A DNA stretch of 64,000 nucleotides from JACPYF01 sp947085525 (GTDB lineage: Bacteria > Patescibacteriota > Saccharimonadia > Saccharimonadales > Saccharimonadaceae). Shown here piece by piece: positions 1 through 7,006 of this stretch. The position numbers and the translations under genes were made by a program. The notes under the pieces are model-generated. The model saw only the letters and a program-made list of their open reading frames with translations, was not told the origin of the DNA and searched no databases. The DNA lies in NCBI GenBank assembly GCA_947085525.1, contig CAMTWU010000001.1, positions 1 through 64,000 of the forward strand. Reading direction: 5' to 3'. The number at the start of each line of letters is the position of its first letter. Position 1 is the first letter of the stretch.

Positions 1-92
1 AGGCTATCGACACTTTGAACAGCTCTCAGCTTGACGGACGAGAAATCACCGTTAACGAAGCTCGACCTCGTGAAGAAAAACCACGTTACTAA
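1..92 (+). CDS. C-terminal end of an RRM-type RNA-binding protein (partial)
   Basis: Only the last 29 codons are in the window, ending in TAA at 90-92 followed at once by TAG. The tail reads as the last beta strand and basic end of an RNA recognition motif: a GREITVNEARP-type ending, then a short Arg/Lys/Glu-rich tail. This ending is characteristic of small bacterial single-RRM proteins that bind single-stranded RNA. The 5' part, including the RNP1 and RNP2 motifs, lies outside the window, so the family call rests on the tail alone. Confidence 0.7.
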   Translation, partial: AIDTLNSSQLDGREITVNEARPREEKPRY

Positions 93-106
93 TAGTAACT
101 GAGCAT

Positions 107-136
107 AAAAATACCTCCGTTTTCGGGGGTATTTTT
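107..136. terminator. Bidirectional rho-independent terminator
   Basis: A hairpin of AAAAATACC against GGTATTTTT with a short TCCG/CGGG core. It has an A-run on the left and a T-run on the right, so it can end transcription of the RRM gene (plus) and of the convergent pyrophosphatase gene (minus). Its right edge overlaps the stop codon of the minus-strand gene. Confidence 0.75.
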
Positions 137-761
137 ATTTAGTCCAGTCGAGAGACTGAAATAATCCTAAAAATGCTGCTTCGCGGTATGACAGGCGTCC
201 TTTCCGTTCATCTAGGCTCATTTCTTCAAACTCCCAAAGAGGTATCGGTGGATCACCATCAACGATGAAGAGTTCACGAAAAGGCATACCAGCTTGTCTA
301 GGCCCACTTTCTGATCTGTCATCTATGATGTGACCTACCAGCTCGCCAGTTGTATAATTGATATCTGCTCCATTAGCTGAATACGCCAATATAGTCTTTG
401 AAGTGATTTTTCGATTAGTTATCCCTGCCATTCGCATTAGGGTATGCTCGACTATTTCTTCATCGCTCATCTCATAGCCCAACCATCTTCGGGAACTTAG
501 TCCTGGTTCATTGTTTAATGCTTCTATTTCTACACCGGAATCATCGCCGCAAATAACAAATTGCTTTGCGGCTTCTTGTCCCAAGCAAGATTCAACTTTT
601 AATTTTGCATTCTCTTCGTACGTATCGCCCGTCTCTTTAATTGGGTATTGGGCTAGGCCTGCCTGACTAGGGCTTAGTACTTCTATATCATACTGCGCTG
701 CAAACTTACCCACTTCGTACAACTTGCCCGGATTCTCCGTAGCAAAGACAAGCTGCTTCAC
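135..761 (-). CDS. RdgB/HAM1-like non-canonical purine NTP pyrophosphatase
   Basis: 208 residues. The family hydrolyses dITP, XTP and related damaged purine triphosphates to monophosphates, which keeps them out of DNA and RNA. The N-terminus has the substrate-binding signature (FATENPGK, matching T/S-x-N-x-x-K). There is a GDDSG acidic motif near residue 72 where the family has its catalytic Asp, and a PFRELFIVDG segment where the usual YDPIF block would be. The start is GTG, overlapping the stop of the upstream MazG-like gene by 4 nt (GTGA) with an AGAGGTG Shine-Dalgarno, so the pair is translationally coupled. The sequence is divergent from classical RdgB (no SHR motif near the C-terminus), so substrate preference is uncertain. 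Confidence 0.75.
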   Translation of the reverse strand: MKQLVFATENPGKLYEVGKFAAQYDIEVLSPSQAGLAQYPIKETGDTYEENAKLKVESCLGQEAAKQFVICGDDSGVEIEALNNEPGLSSRRWLGYEMSDEEIVEHTLMRMAGITNRKITSKTILAYSANGADINYTTGELVGHIIDDRSESGPRQAGMPFRELFIVDGDPPIPLWEFEEMSLDERKGRLSYREAAFLGLFQSLDWTK

Positions 762-1159
762 TGTTTTTTCACCTCTGGAAATCTCTCAGGTTCAGCACGA
801 TAGTAATCTATCCAAGTGTCGTTTTCTTGTAGCTCTAATGTTTCGATGAATATACCTTTTGAAAATCCCCCTTTGTACTCGTTCTTTGCCTTTTGGACTT
901 TGGCAATGTCGGCGGCTGATATGCCGTGTAGTTTCATCAGGTCATCAATGACTTGTTGTATATCTGCGGCTTCCTCTATCAATTTATTTTTTGTTAGATT
1001 TGTTTCGGGTATTTCATTAACTTCCTCAACAATTTTATCCAGTAGAGCCTGAGTATGTTCATCGCGCGTGAGTATTCGTAGGTTTGCCTTTTGACCAATA
1101 GACTCATAGAAAAGTGGCAGCTTGTCACGTATCAATTTATTTAGGCGAAATATTGGCAC
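758..1159 (-). CDS. MazG-like / PRA-PH-fold nucleotide pyrophosphohydrolase
   Basis: 133 residues. The core (KLIRDKLP at the N-terminus, then KIVEEVNEI and KLIEEAADIQQVIDDLM) is the all-alpha NTP pyrophosphohydrolase pattern in which the EExxE/ExxD acidic residues bind magnesium. Members of this small family are predicted house-cleaning enzymes that hydrolyse NTPs or dNTPs. The start is GTG with AGGAGAT six bases upstream. It begins 26 nt after the reverse transcriptase stop and overlaps the next gene by 4 nt, so all three can share a transcript. The substrate cannot be read from the sequence. Confidence 0.75.
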   Translation of the reverse strand: MPIFRLNKLIRDKLPLFYESIGQKANLRILTRDEHTQALLDKIVEEVNEIPETNLTKNKLIEEAADIQQVIDDLMKLHGISAADIAKVQKAKNEYKGGFSKGIFIETLELQENDTWIDYYRAEPERFPEVKKQ

Positions 1160-1185
1160 AACTATCTCCTAGTTACTACTACTGA

Positions 1186-2253
1186 TTATACACTGGTACT
1201 GCGTCGCCAGGCAACCATGTGTAATATTTGTGAAGTATGATATGCATTTGCATGCGAGCAAATACCTATATATGAACTAAGATTAGTTGCCGAAACTCTT
1301 GCGAGCATTATCTTACGAGTTTTATTGCGAATTGTTACGGTGTATGGACGCAGCATAAAACCTAGAAAATCTACGCCCTGATTCCACGAACGGATGGTAA
1401 TTTTTTGTGGGTGGAGCTCCAGACGTAGTCTTTCCCATAGAAATTGTCGTATTTTGCCAACGATGTTTTGTAGGTATAGTTTGTCAGTAGACACAATAAC
1501 AAAATCGTCACAATAACGAGCATAGTACTTCACCCCCAACGTTTGTTTGACATACCAATCAAGCTCGTGCAAATAAATATTCGCAAACAACTGACTTGTC
1601 ACATTACCAAGCGGAATACCACACCCAGATTCCTGCCCATGACTCGACAGAATAGTTCGTACAAGCTCAAGTGTTTGCTCATTGTGTACTTGACGTTCAA
1701 TTAAATGTAATAATATATGATGATCAATTGAGGCAAAATATTTTTTAATATCACACTTTAATATATAGACCTTCCTTGTATCGTTGTTACTGACCTTTCT
1801 CAAAAAGGTATACAGACGCTTTACACCTGCATGAGTACCCTTACCTGTGCGACATGAATAACTATCAAAAATAAACCGTCGTTCAAACACTAGTTCAATA
1901 GCAGTTACGATTGACTGATGCACTACCCTATCCCGAACTGTTGCTTTATGTATTGAGCGTTGTTTGGGATCATGGATCATAAAATTCTGGTAAGGTTGGT
2001 GTCTATAATAGCCTGAAACTAAAAGCTCATGGAGATTCGAAATGTTGGGCTGTAAGTCTTGCTGGTACGAAGATACGTCACTGCGAGACTTTTTGCCACG
2101 AGAAAACTTCCACCACGCAGCATTTAATGCTTTAATGGAGCTAATATCAGTAAAAAGTAATGGGTGGGCAGATTGATCATTATGACCACTATTTCTACAT
2201 TCAAGTTGCCGAATATCTTTCAAAACGTCCCTATCATTGTCAGTATTTATCAT
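1186..2253 (-). CDS. DGR-type reverse transcriptase
   Basis: 355 residues from the chosen start. This RNA-dependent DNA polymerase copies the template repeat RNA with errors at adenines. Visible motifs: RDRVVHQSI and FERRFIFDSYSCRTGKGTH (RT motifs 1-2), the first catalytic Asp in LKCDIKKYFASID near residue 168, GIPLGNVTSQLFANIYLHELD (SQ instead of the SP of retroviral-type RTs, typical of DGR enzymes), the catalytic YCDD near 247-250, and a C-terminal VDFLGF block. No maturase or endonuclease domain follows, which argues against a group II intron. ATG at 2253 has AAAGGA just upstream. An in-frame ATG at 2271 contains that Shine-Dalgarno and is less likely. The 5' end overlaps the Avd-like gene head-to-head. 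Confidence 0.93.
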   Translation of the reverse strand: MINTDNDRDVLKDIRQLECRNSGHNDQSAHPLLFTDISSIKALNAAWWKFSRGKKSRSDVSSYQQDLQPNISNLHELLVSGYYRHQPYQNFMIHDPKQRSIHKATVRDRVVHQSIVTAIELVFERRFIFDSYSCRTGKGTHAGVKRLYTFLRKVSNNDTRKVYILKCDIKKYFASIDHHILLHLIERQVHNEQTLELVRTILSSHGQESGCGIPLGNVTSQLFANIYLHELDWYVKQTLGVKYYARYCDDFVIVSTDKLYLQNIVGKIRQFLWERLRLELHPQKITIRSWNQGVDFLGFMLRPYTVTIRNKTRKIMLARVSATNLSSYIGICSHANAYHTSQILHMVAWRRSTSV

Positions 2254-2568
2254 TTGTATGCATCCTTTCATGAGCTCTTGATTATCTTTCCAAAATCACA
2301 ACGCTATAGCCTGGGCGCCTCGTGTCAAAATGAAATGTTACTACTGTTAAAAGAATGTCTCAAAGCTGCAAGCTCCCATACACCTGAGCAAAAGCTATCT
2401 CATCTATCAAATGCGTCAGCCAGCCTCGATACACTTCGCCTCCTTATAAATCTAGCAAAAGATTGCCGTTGCATGTCCAACCCAACCTACCAGCAGCTCG
2501 ATTCTCGAGTATCAGAAATCGGACGCATGCTGGGAGGTTGGGTGAAGTCACTCACGAGCAGTCCCTGA
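2182..2568 (+). CDS. avd: Avd-like four-helix-bundle protein (DGR accessory)
   Basis: About 128 residues from ATG 2182. The homologous core begins near 2227. In known DGRs Avd forms a basic pentameric barrel that binds the RT and the TR RNA and is required for cDNA synthesis. The family pattern is clear: a PIIVSIYHLYASFHELLIIFP first helix, KSQRYSLG, a LLLLKECL helix, a LDTLRLLINLAKD helix, and the strongly conserved ending SEIGRMLGGWVKSL. It is encoded opposite to the RT and TR. Its 5' end overlaps the RT start head-to-head by about 70 bp, and its last two codons (CCC TGA) lie inside the TR. No strong Shine-Dalgarno is seen, so the exact start is uncertain (GTG 2164 and TTG 2206 are alternatives). 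Confidence 0.82.
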   Translation: MTTISTFKLPNIFQNVPIIVSIYHLYASFHELLIIFPKSQRYSLGASCQNEMLLLLKECLKAASSHTPEQKLSHLSNASASLDTLRLLINLAKDCRCMSNPTYQQLDSRVSEIGRMLGGWVKSLTSSP

Positions 2569-2676
2569 CCGTAGGCGAAGCCCACCTTGAGTTGGCATTG
2601 TCAGCCCAGTTGGCGTTGAGCTTCAACTCGCGGTCGTCATCCCACCGGTTGATGTACGGCACGTTCGACCAGGCGG
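2562..2676 (-). repeat. DGR template repeat (TR)
   Basis: A 115-bp copy of the 3' end of the target gene. Read on the minus strand in the target frame it carries a run of AAC and AAT codons where the VR has other codons, the typical design that lets adenine mutagenesis reach many residues while avoiding stops. Its 3' 25 bp (2562-2586) is identical to the VR end and is the expected IMH* region. One non-adenine mismatch lies just outside (G2561 against C3033), followed by four more matching bases. Confidence 0.95.
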
Positions 2677-2928
2677 TAAGCGTTTTCAGCCTTCAAATGC
2701 CACCAGATCCAGACGCATCCAAATCTTGTATTTTATATGAAACACCTTTGTTTCTAGCTAAAAACACGGAGTGCTCGATATTTTGTCTGCGCACTGTTTG
2801 CATGCATACACACAAAGATTCTGTCTTGGACAAAACACGGGATTGGTGACACAAATCCGTAAACCTGCATGCAATAACCTATCCATATATTATTATAAAC
2901 GCGAAAAATATGATTACAAAATAAAAAA
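2677..2928. other. AT-rich spacer between TR and VR hairpins, no gene seen
   Basis: About 250 bp of AT-rich sequence without a credible gene. Short open frames here are not supported by ribosome sites or recognisable protein sequence. On the minus strand a TATAAA-like box near 2735-2740 could start the TR RNA, but no convincing -35 accompanies it. Confidence 0.45.
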
Positions 2929-2960
2929 GCTCCGTCTTGATAGTTGTATCAAGACGGAGC
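2923..2960 (-). terminator. Rho-independent terminator after the DGR target gene
   Basis: A perfect 14-bp stem (2929-2942 with 2947-2960), a GTTG loop on the plus strand, and six T residues on the minus strand immediately after the stem. It lies 67 nt past the target stop codon and should separate the target mRNA from the TR/RT transcript. Confidence 0.85.
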
Positions 2961-2968
2961 GGCGGTGC

Positions 2969-3006
2969 CGAGAGGACCAAGAACCGAAGTTCCTTAGGTC
3001 CTCTCG
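2969..3006 (-). other. VR-proximal hairpin with UUCG tetraloop
   Basis: CGAGAGGACC (2969-2978) pairs perfectly with GGTCCTCTCG (2997-3006). Inside it GAAC/GTTC closes a C(UUCG)G tetraloop when read as minus-strand RNA. A GC-rich hairpin or cruciform shortly downstream of the VR is a known target-recognition element in the Bordetella phage DGR. The placement here fits that role, but function is inferred. Confidence 0.7.
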
Positions 3007-3013
3007 AACACCA

Positions 3014-3028
3014 AGGGTCCAAGACCCT
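3014..3028 (-). other. Small hairpin over the DGR target stop codon
   Basis: AGGGTC (3014-3019) pairs with GACCCT (3023-3028) around a 3-nt loop. It overlaps the TAG stop of the target gene (3027-3029) and sits five bases from the VR end. It is the first of three tandem hairpins downstream of the VR. Confidence 0.6.
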
Positions 3029-3818
3029 AGCACTCCCTGACCGTAGGCGAAGCCCACCCCGAGTGGGCATGGCCAGCCCAGAAGGCGAGGAGCTCCAACT
3101 CGCGGTCGTCATCCCACCGGAAGATGCACGGCACGTACGACCAGGCGGAGTTGTAGTAAACCCGCAACCCCGACATGTTCGGGAACGGCGAGGATTCGCC
3201 GTTCCAGCTGGTCGCCCACTCGGGGCAGAGCGCAGCCAATGCCAGAACCTCGACACCAGCCAGGCTGGTGCCCTCGGTCACGCTCTTGAGCGCAGCCTCA
3301 GTTGACTGCCCATGGTTGGCGTTCGGGTCGATCACCACCCAGCGAATGCCAGGTCGATGCTTCGTTCCCGAAACCAGCCTGAGATGATTGGGGTCGCTCT
3401 TGAGCCTATCCCAACGCACTTTGTCGAAGCCGTTGGGAGCTGCTGCCATGACCTCCCACCACACATCGAACGTGCGCTGCAGACCCTTGACCTTGCCTTT
3501 GTCAGGCAAGTAGGCCACCAGAAGTAGCCGCTCAGTCAATGTACGAGGCGTGAACTCTGGGATCTCGGACGGAAAGTCCGACTTGTTAAAGCCCCACTTG
3601 TACTTGCTGTTGAGCTGGTGCACACGAGCGAGCTGTTGCTCGGGTGAGATGTACCAGTCGAGCTGGACAGGGCTCACCTCAGGGAAGTCCCCTTCGATGA
3701 TAGCTTGGACTCCAGCGAAGACCCTATCTGGGTCAAGCGAACCTTCCCGCACACGGCGGAAAAGATCATGCTGCTGACGAGCAAGTTTGCCCAAAGTTTC
3801 GTCGGCGACAATTGTCAT
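3027..3818 (-). CDS. DGR target (variable) protein
   Basis: 263 residues from ATG 3818, preceded by AAAGG; a TTG start at 3860 is possible but lacks a ribosome site. The N-terminal part (LARQQHDLFRRVREGSLDP then AIIEGDF) is a charged helical region with no signal peptide or membrane segment. The C-terminal ~80 residues are rich in Trp and small residues and end with the VR (WDDDRELELLAFWAGH region), fitting a C-type-lectin-like ligand-binding fold as in other DGR targets. The fold is inferred from context, not from a motif search. The gene is notably GC-rich. It is followed by three hairpins. The ligand and cell location are unknown. Confidence 0.88.
   Translation of the reverse strand: MTIVADETLGKLARQQHDLFRRVREGSLDPDRVFAGVQAIIEGDFPEVSPVQLDWYISPEQQLARVHQLNSKYKWGFNKSDFPSEIPEFTPRTLTERLLLVAYLPDKGKVKGLQRTFDVWWEVMAAAPNGFDKVRWDRLKSDPNHLRLVSGTKHRPGIRWVVIDPNANHGQSTEAALKSVTEGTSLAGVEVLALAALCPEWATSWNGESSPFPNMSGLRVYYNSAWSYVPCIFRWDDDRELELLAFWAGHAHSGWASPTVREC
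3034..3148 (-). repeat. DGR variable repeat (VR)
   Basis: The VR forms the last coding part of the target gene, about residues 224-262 of 263. Compared with the TR, 14 bases differ and all are TR adenines. Eleven codons change, ten of them altering the residue: N to Y, Y to C, N to F, K to E, N to L, N to F, D to G, N to H, N to H and R to G, plus one silent Ser change. The 25 bp at 3034-3058 contain three adenines that are unchanged, consistent with the IMH. Confidence 0.95.
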
Positions 3819-3860
3819 GACGATACCTTTCACTAGGCCGTTTACACGCTGATCGTGCAA

Positions 3861-3917
3861 TTTAGAAACGGCACACCTTGCCCGATATACGTTCAGACAA
3901 AAGGTGCCGCTGCTAAA
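3861..3917 (-). promoter_or_regulatory. Leader stem-loop upstream of the DGR target gene
   Basis: TTTAG...CGGCACACCTT (3861-3879) pairs with AAGGTGCCG...CTAAA (3901-3917), giving an 8-10 bp stem with one bulge plus an outer 5-bp stem. It ends about 43 nt before the start codon, so it would sit in the 5' untranslated region of the target mRNA. Its role is unknown. Confidence 0.5.
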
Positions 3918-3987
3918 CAGAGAGTAAAGTTACAAAGATGTTAGTAATCACATCTTATACGTATATAATAGCATAAAATACAATTTA

Positions 3988-5988
3988 TTACAATATCTGA
4001 AGTAACTCTGACTCACGTATAACAGTTGTGCCATACTGGGTAGCTTTCTTAAGCTTACTCTCACCCACACTACCACCTGTTACTAGGTAGGTAGTATCTT
4101 TGCCAACTGAGCTCTGGAAAGTTCCACCCAAGTTTCGGATTTTTTCAGCGGCTTCATCACGGCTCATTGTCTCTAATGACCCAGTGATGACAAAGTTTTG
4201 TCCAGATAATTTACCGCCCGACGTGTCGTGATATTTTGGCTGAACACCAACTTCAGAAAACTTTTCGAGCAACTTTATATTATCTTCGTCGCTAAACCAA
4301 GCAGAGATGCTCTCGGCAACTATTTCACCAACTCCATCAACAGCTTTCAGTTCATCCAGCGTCGCAATCTTTAGACCTTCTACAGATTTGAACGCATGAG
4401 ACAAATCAATTGCGGTTTGAGTACCAACATGACGGATGCCAATGCCAAAGATAAATCGAGATAATTCAGGGTGCTTTTTGTCAGCAATAGCACTGATTAA
4501 TTTTTGGGCTGAAATTTCTGCAAAACGATCAAGCTGCAATAACTGATCTTTCGAAAGCAGATAAATATCAGCAAGGTCTTTGACTAATCCTGCGTCCACT
4601 AACGCAACGACGTTTTTTTCACCTAATGTATCAATGTTGAGCGCACCTTTAGATGCAAAGTGCTGCACTGCGCGCTTGAGTAAAATTGGTCCCGTTACAC
4701 CCTTCACCCGATAGACCGCCTCACCTTGTGGACGAATAAATTCTAATTCGGGGTATTGACGTTTCAGCTCACCGACAAAGTCAAAGCTTTTAGTGTTTTT
4801 TGGTCGAAGTTTTTCAATGACACTTTCGACCTGTGGGATAATTTCGCCAGCTTTGAAAATTACAACCGTATCACCAATACGTACGTCCTTGCGAGCAATT
4901 TCGTCAGCATTATGCAAGCTTGCATGTTGCACAGTAGTACCTGCCAATTGTACAGGCTTAAATACTGCAACTGGGGTAGCTGCACCTGTTCGACCAATCG
5001 AAATGACAATATCTTCGACTATAGTCGTGGTTGTTTCAGCAGGATATTTGTAGGCGATTGTACCTCGTGGGTTTTTGCCAACCGCGCCCAAGTCTGCTTG
5101 TAGTTGGCGATCATTTATTTTTACCGCTAGTCCATCAGTATGATACGGCAAAGTATCCCGCTTGGTTGCAAATTCGGCGGCATACTTTAATACATCGTCA
5201 AATGATTTTTCGATATGGGCAACGGTGCCTATAGTAATGCCTAATTTTTTCATTGCTTGATATGCAAATTCATTTGTTGGCACTTCGCTTGTATCCTCGC
5301 GCAACAAATCATAGCCATGAAAACGGAGCGGTCGTTCGGCTACCAGCCGAGAGTCTAGTTGACGGATAGTGCCTGCTGCTAGGTTGCGTGGATTTGCGTA
5401 TTCAGGTTTGCCTGCTGCTCGTTGTTTCTTGTTGAGATTTTCGAACTCGGCCTTTGTCATGATTATTTCACCGCGAATCTCGGTGTGACCACGGGTAAAT
5501 TCATGATCACCATACAGACGCAGCGGTACGTTCGGTATTGTTTTGATATTAGCTGTTACTACCTCACCGATGTGGCCGTCGCCACGAGTAACTGCCCGTA
5601 CCAAAACTCCGTCTTGGTAATGTAGAGCACAAGCTAGTCCATCCTTTTTTGAATCAACCCAAAAATCACAGCCAGCGACACGTGTATCTAGTTTTTGGAT
5701 ACGCTCGAACCAAGCCAACGCTTCGTCGTCACCAAAGCAATCTAGCATACTCATCATCCTAGATTTGTGTGTGAACTTTTCAAAACCTTTTGCTGGTTCG
5801 CCACCAACTCGCTGCGTTGGGCTATCGACTGTTATGAGTTCTGGATGTTCGAGTTCTATCTTTTTCAGCTCTGCAAACAACCCATCATACACTGCATCAT
5901 CAACACTAGGCTGATCTAGTACATAGTAGTCATAAGCCCACTGATTGAGCTGTTTTTTTAGATCCTCAAGCCGGCTTTGTGTCATCAC
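3988..5988 (-). CDS. ligA: NAD-dependent DNA ligase LigA
   Basis: 666 residues, normal family length. It seals nicks in replication and repair using NAD+. Seen in order: the Ia domain (YYVLDQPSVDDAVYDGLF, near residues 19-36), the adenylation motif KxDG in SKKDGLA near residue 114, RGDGHIGEVVT, the OB-fold region (GRTGAATPVAVFKPV), HhH repeats (FGIGIRHVG, LKAVDGVGEIV) and a C-terminal BRCT domain (FVITGSLETMSRDEA). Odd: the four zinc-binding cysteines expected between the OB fold and the HhH region are all absent (around residues 410-440). ATG start; it overlaps the upstream membrane-protein gene by 23 nt. Confidence 0.96.
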   Translation of the reverse strand: MMTQSRLEDLKKQLNQWAYDYYVLDQPSVDDAVYDGLFAELKKIELEHPELITVDSPTQRVGGEPAKGFEKFTHKSRMMSMLDCFGDDEALAWFERIQKLDTRVAGCDFWVDSKKDGLACALHYQDGVLVRAVTRGDGHIGEVVTANIKTIPNVPLRLYGDHEFTRGHTEIRGEIIMTKAEFENLNKKQRAAGKPEYANPRNLAAGTIRQLDSRLVAERPLRFHGYDLLREDTSEVPTNEFAYQAMKKLGITIGTVAHIEKSFDDVLKYAAEFATKRDTLPYHTDGLAVKINDRQLQADLGAVGKNPRGTIAYKYPAETTTTIVEDIVISIGRTGAATPVAVFKPVQLAGTTVQHASLHNADEIARKDVRIGDTVVIFKAGEIIPQVESVIEKLRPKNTKSFDFVGELKRQYPELEFIRPQGEAVYRVKGVTGPILLKRAVQHFASKGALNIDTLGEKNVVALVDAGLVKDLADIYLLSKDQLLQLDRFAEISAQKLISAIADKKHPELSRFIFGIGIRHVGTQTAIDLSHAFKSVEGLKIATLDELKAVDGVGEIVAESISAWFSDEDNIKLLEKFSEVGVQPKYHDTSGGKLSGQNFVITGSLETMSRDEAAEKIRNLGGTFQSSVGKDTTYLVTGGSVGESKLKKATQYGTTVIRESELLQIL

Positions 5989-7006
5989 TCACCAACTTTC
6001 TATATAACATATATACATACGCTGAGCTCCACAACATACTGAGTGAACCCAGCAATAGTACGACTATCGGAATGATCGGAATATTTTTTAACCACTCAAT
6101 TTGCGAAATCAAAATAACTGGCAAAATGATGATTGCCCAAAATATGATTATCGTTAGCAGCAACCAAGCCAAGCGATATAGTACACGAAGCCGTCGGCCA
6201 ATCACTAGGTCACCTGATGATTTAATCGCCCGCAAAGGATACATACCTGGAAGCGTAACAACAACCAGAGCAATACTAGTGCTCGTTAACCAATACATCG
6301 ATATAACTACCAGCAGTAGTTCGACTATCCAAAATAGGGTCGTGAATAACACATCGCCAAAAACATCGATACTCTCGGCCGTTCCGTAGGCGATCAATGC
6401 AACAGCAAAGGGAATAAGCTGCAGGAATAATACAAAAAACATTAGGAAGGTTGGGACTAACGGGGAGCCCGAACTATACAGCCCATCGCGCAGTTTGATT
6501 TTCTTGTGACCTGCCATTATTTGTCTGAGTAGCCATACGATTGTCAGCCAACTCACCAGGAATAATAGCGCACCGTATACTTGTTGTGCCTCTGTAAGGG
6601 TTTGACCAAAGGCTCCTGTGAACACCCCCGCAAAGACAGCAATATTTTGTACAACACCGCTGAGCTCGCCGACGATAACATCGCCACCTAGTTCGTTGAC
6701 AGTTTTATTCAGTAGATCAAAGTTATCTTGTGACAATAGACCAACTATCAAAAAGCTCAGTAACGAGTAGACACCAATAAATTTAGCGAATAGCCACTTG
6801 TGCGACCATAGTATATTTTTTACCTCTATCGTAAAGGCGATATAGCCTGGCATTTCCCAGTCGCGCTTGTAATCACGACGACGAGTCAATCGAAAAGTAC
6901 GATGCGGTCGTCGGGATAAAAAGTTTGTATAGCGCTTTTTTGCCTTTGTATATGGTCGCTTAATGGTGTTGAGTATCTTTGTTTGTGTTGATGCTTTTTT
7001 AGCCAT
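5966..7006 (-). CDS. Multi-pass membrane protein, function unknown
   Basis: 346 residues. The first ~60 are strongly basic (many Lys and Arg), followed by about six hydrophobic segments, starting near residue 75 (WLFAKFIGVYSLLSFLIVGLL) and ending near 335 (IPIIPIVVLLLGSLSML). No catalytic motif is recognised. The overlap with ligA (23 nt) and the 1-nt overlap with the preceding htpX start region put it in one operon: lemA, htpX, this gene, ligA. The basic N-terminus should face the cytoplasm. Confidence 0.8.
   Translation of the reverse strand: MAKKASTQTKILNTIKRPYTKAKKRYTNFLSRRPHRTFRLTRRRDYKRDWEMPGYIAFTIEVKNILWSHKWLFAKFIGVYSLLSFLIVGLLSQDNFDLLNKTVNELGGDVIVGELSGVVQNIAVFAGVFTGAFGQTLTEAQQVYGALLFLVSWLTIVWLLRQIMAGHKKIKLRDGLYSSGSPLVPTFLMFFVLFLQLIPFAVALIAYGTAESIDVFGDVLFTTLFWIVELLLVVISMYWLTSTSIALVVVTLPGMYPLRAIKSSGDLVIGRRLRVLYRLAWLLLTIIIFWAIIILPVILISQIEWLKNIPIIPIVVLLLGSLSMLWSSAYVYMLYRKLVSDDTKPA

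Larger units (their letters stand above)
1186..3917 (-). mobile_element. Diversity-generating retroelement (DGR) cassette
   Basis: On the minus strand the order is: leader hairpin, target gene ending in the VR, three hairpins, TR, spacer, reverse transcriptase. An Avd-like gene lies in the spacer on the opposite strand. The 115-bp TR and VR are 472 bp apart and differ at 14 positions, every one at a TR adenine (minus strand), while the 25-bp 3' ends are identical. That is the signature of adenine-directed mutagenic retrohoming. The target gene, TR and VR are visibly more GC-rich than the flanking AT-rich spacer and RT, suggesting transfer or different constraint. All parts needed for activity appear intact. 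Confidence 0.95.

Noticed and set aside
1186..2271. Group II intron maturase or retron RT
   Set aside because: No maturase/endonuclease domain, no intron RNA ends, and the nearby TR/VR pair plus SQ in motif 4 mark it as a DGR enzyme.
2271..2271. RT start at ATG 2271
   Set aside because: The AAAGGA site lies inside that extension and is correctly spaced for ATG 2253.
2463..3305. Several open frames through the TR, spacer and VR on both strands
   Set aside because: They are frame shadows of GC-rich repeat sequence. None has a ribosome site or a recognisable protein, and the repeat logic explains the open frames.
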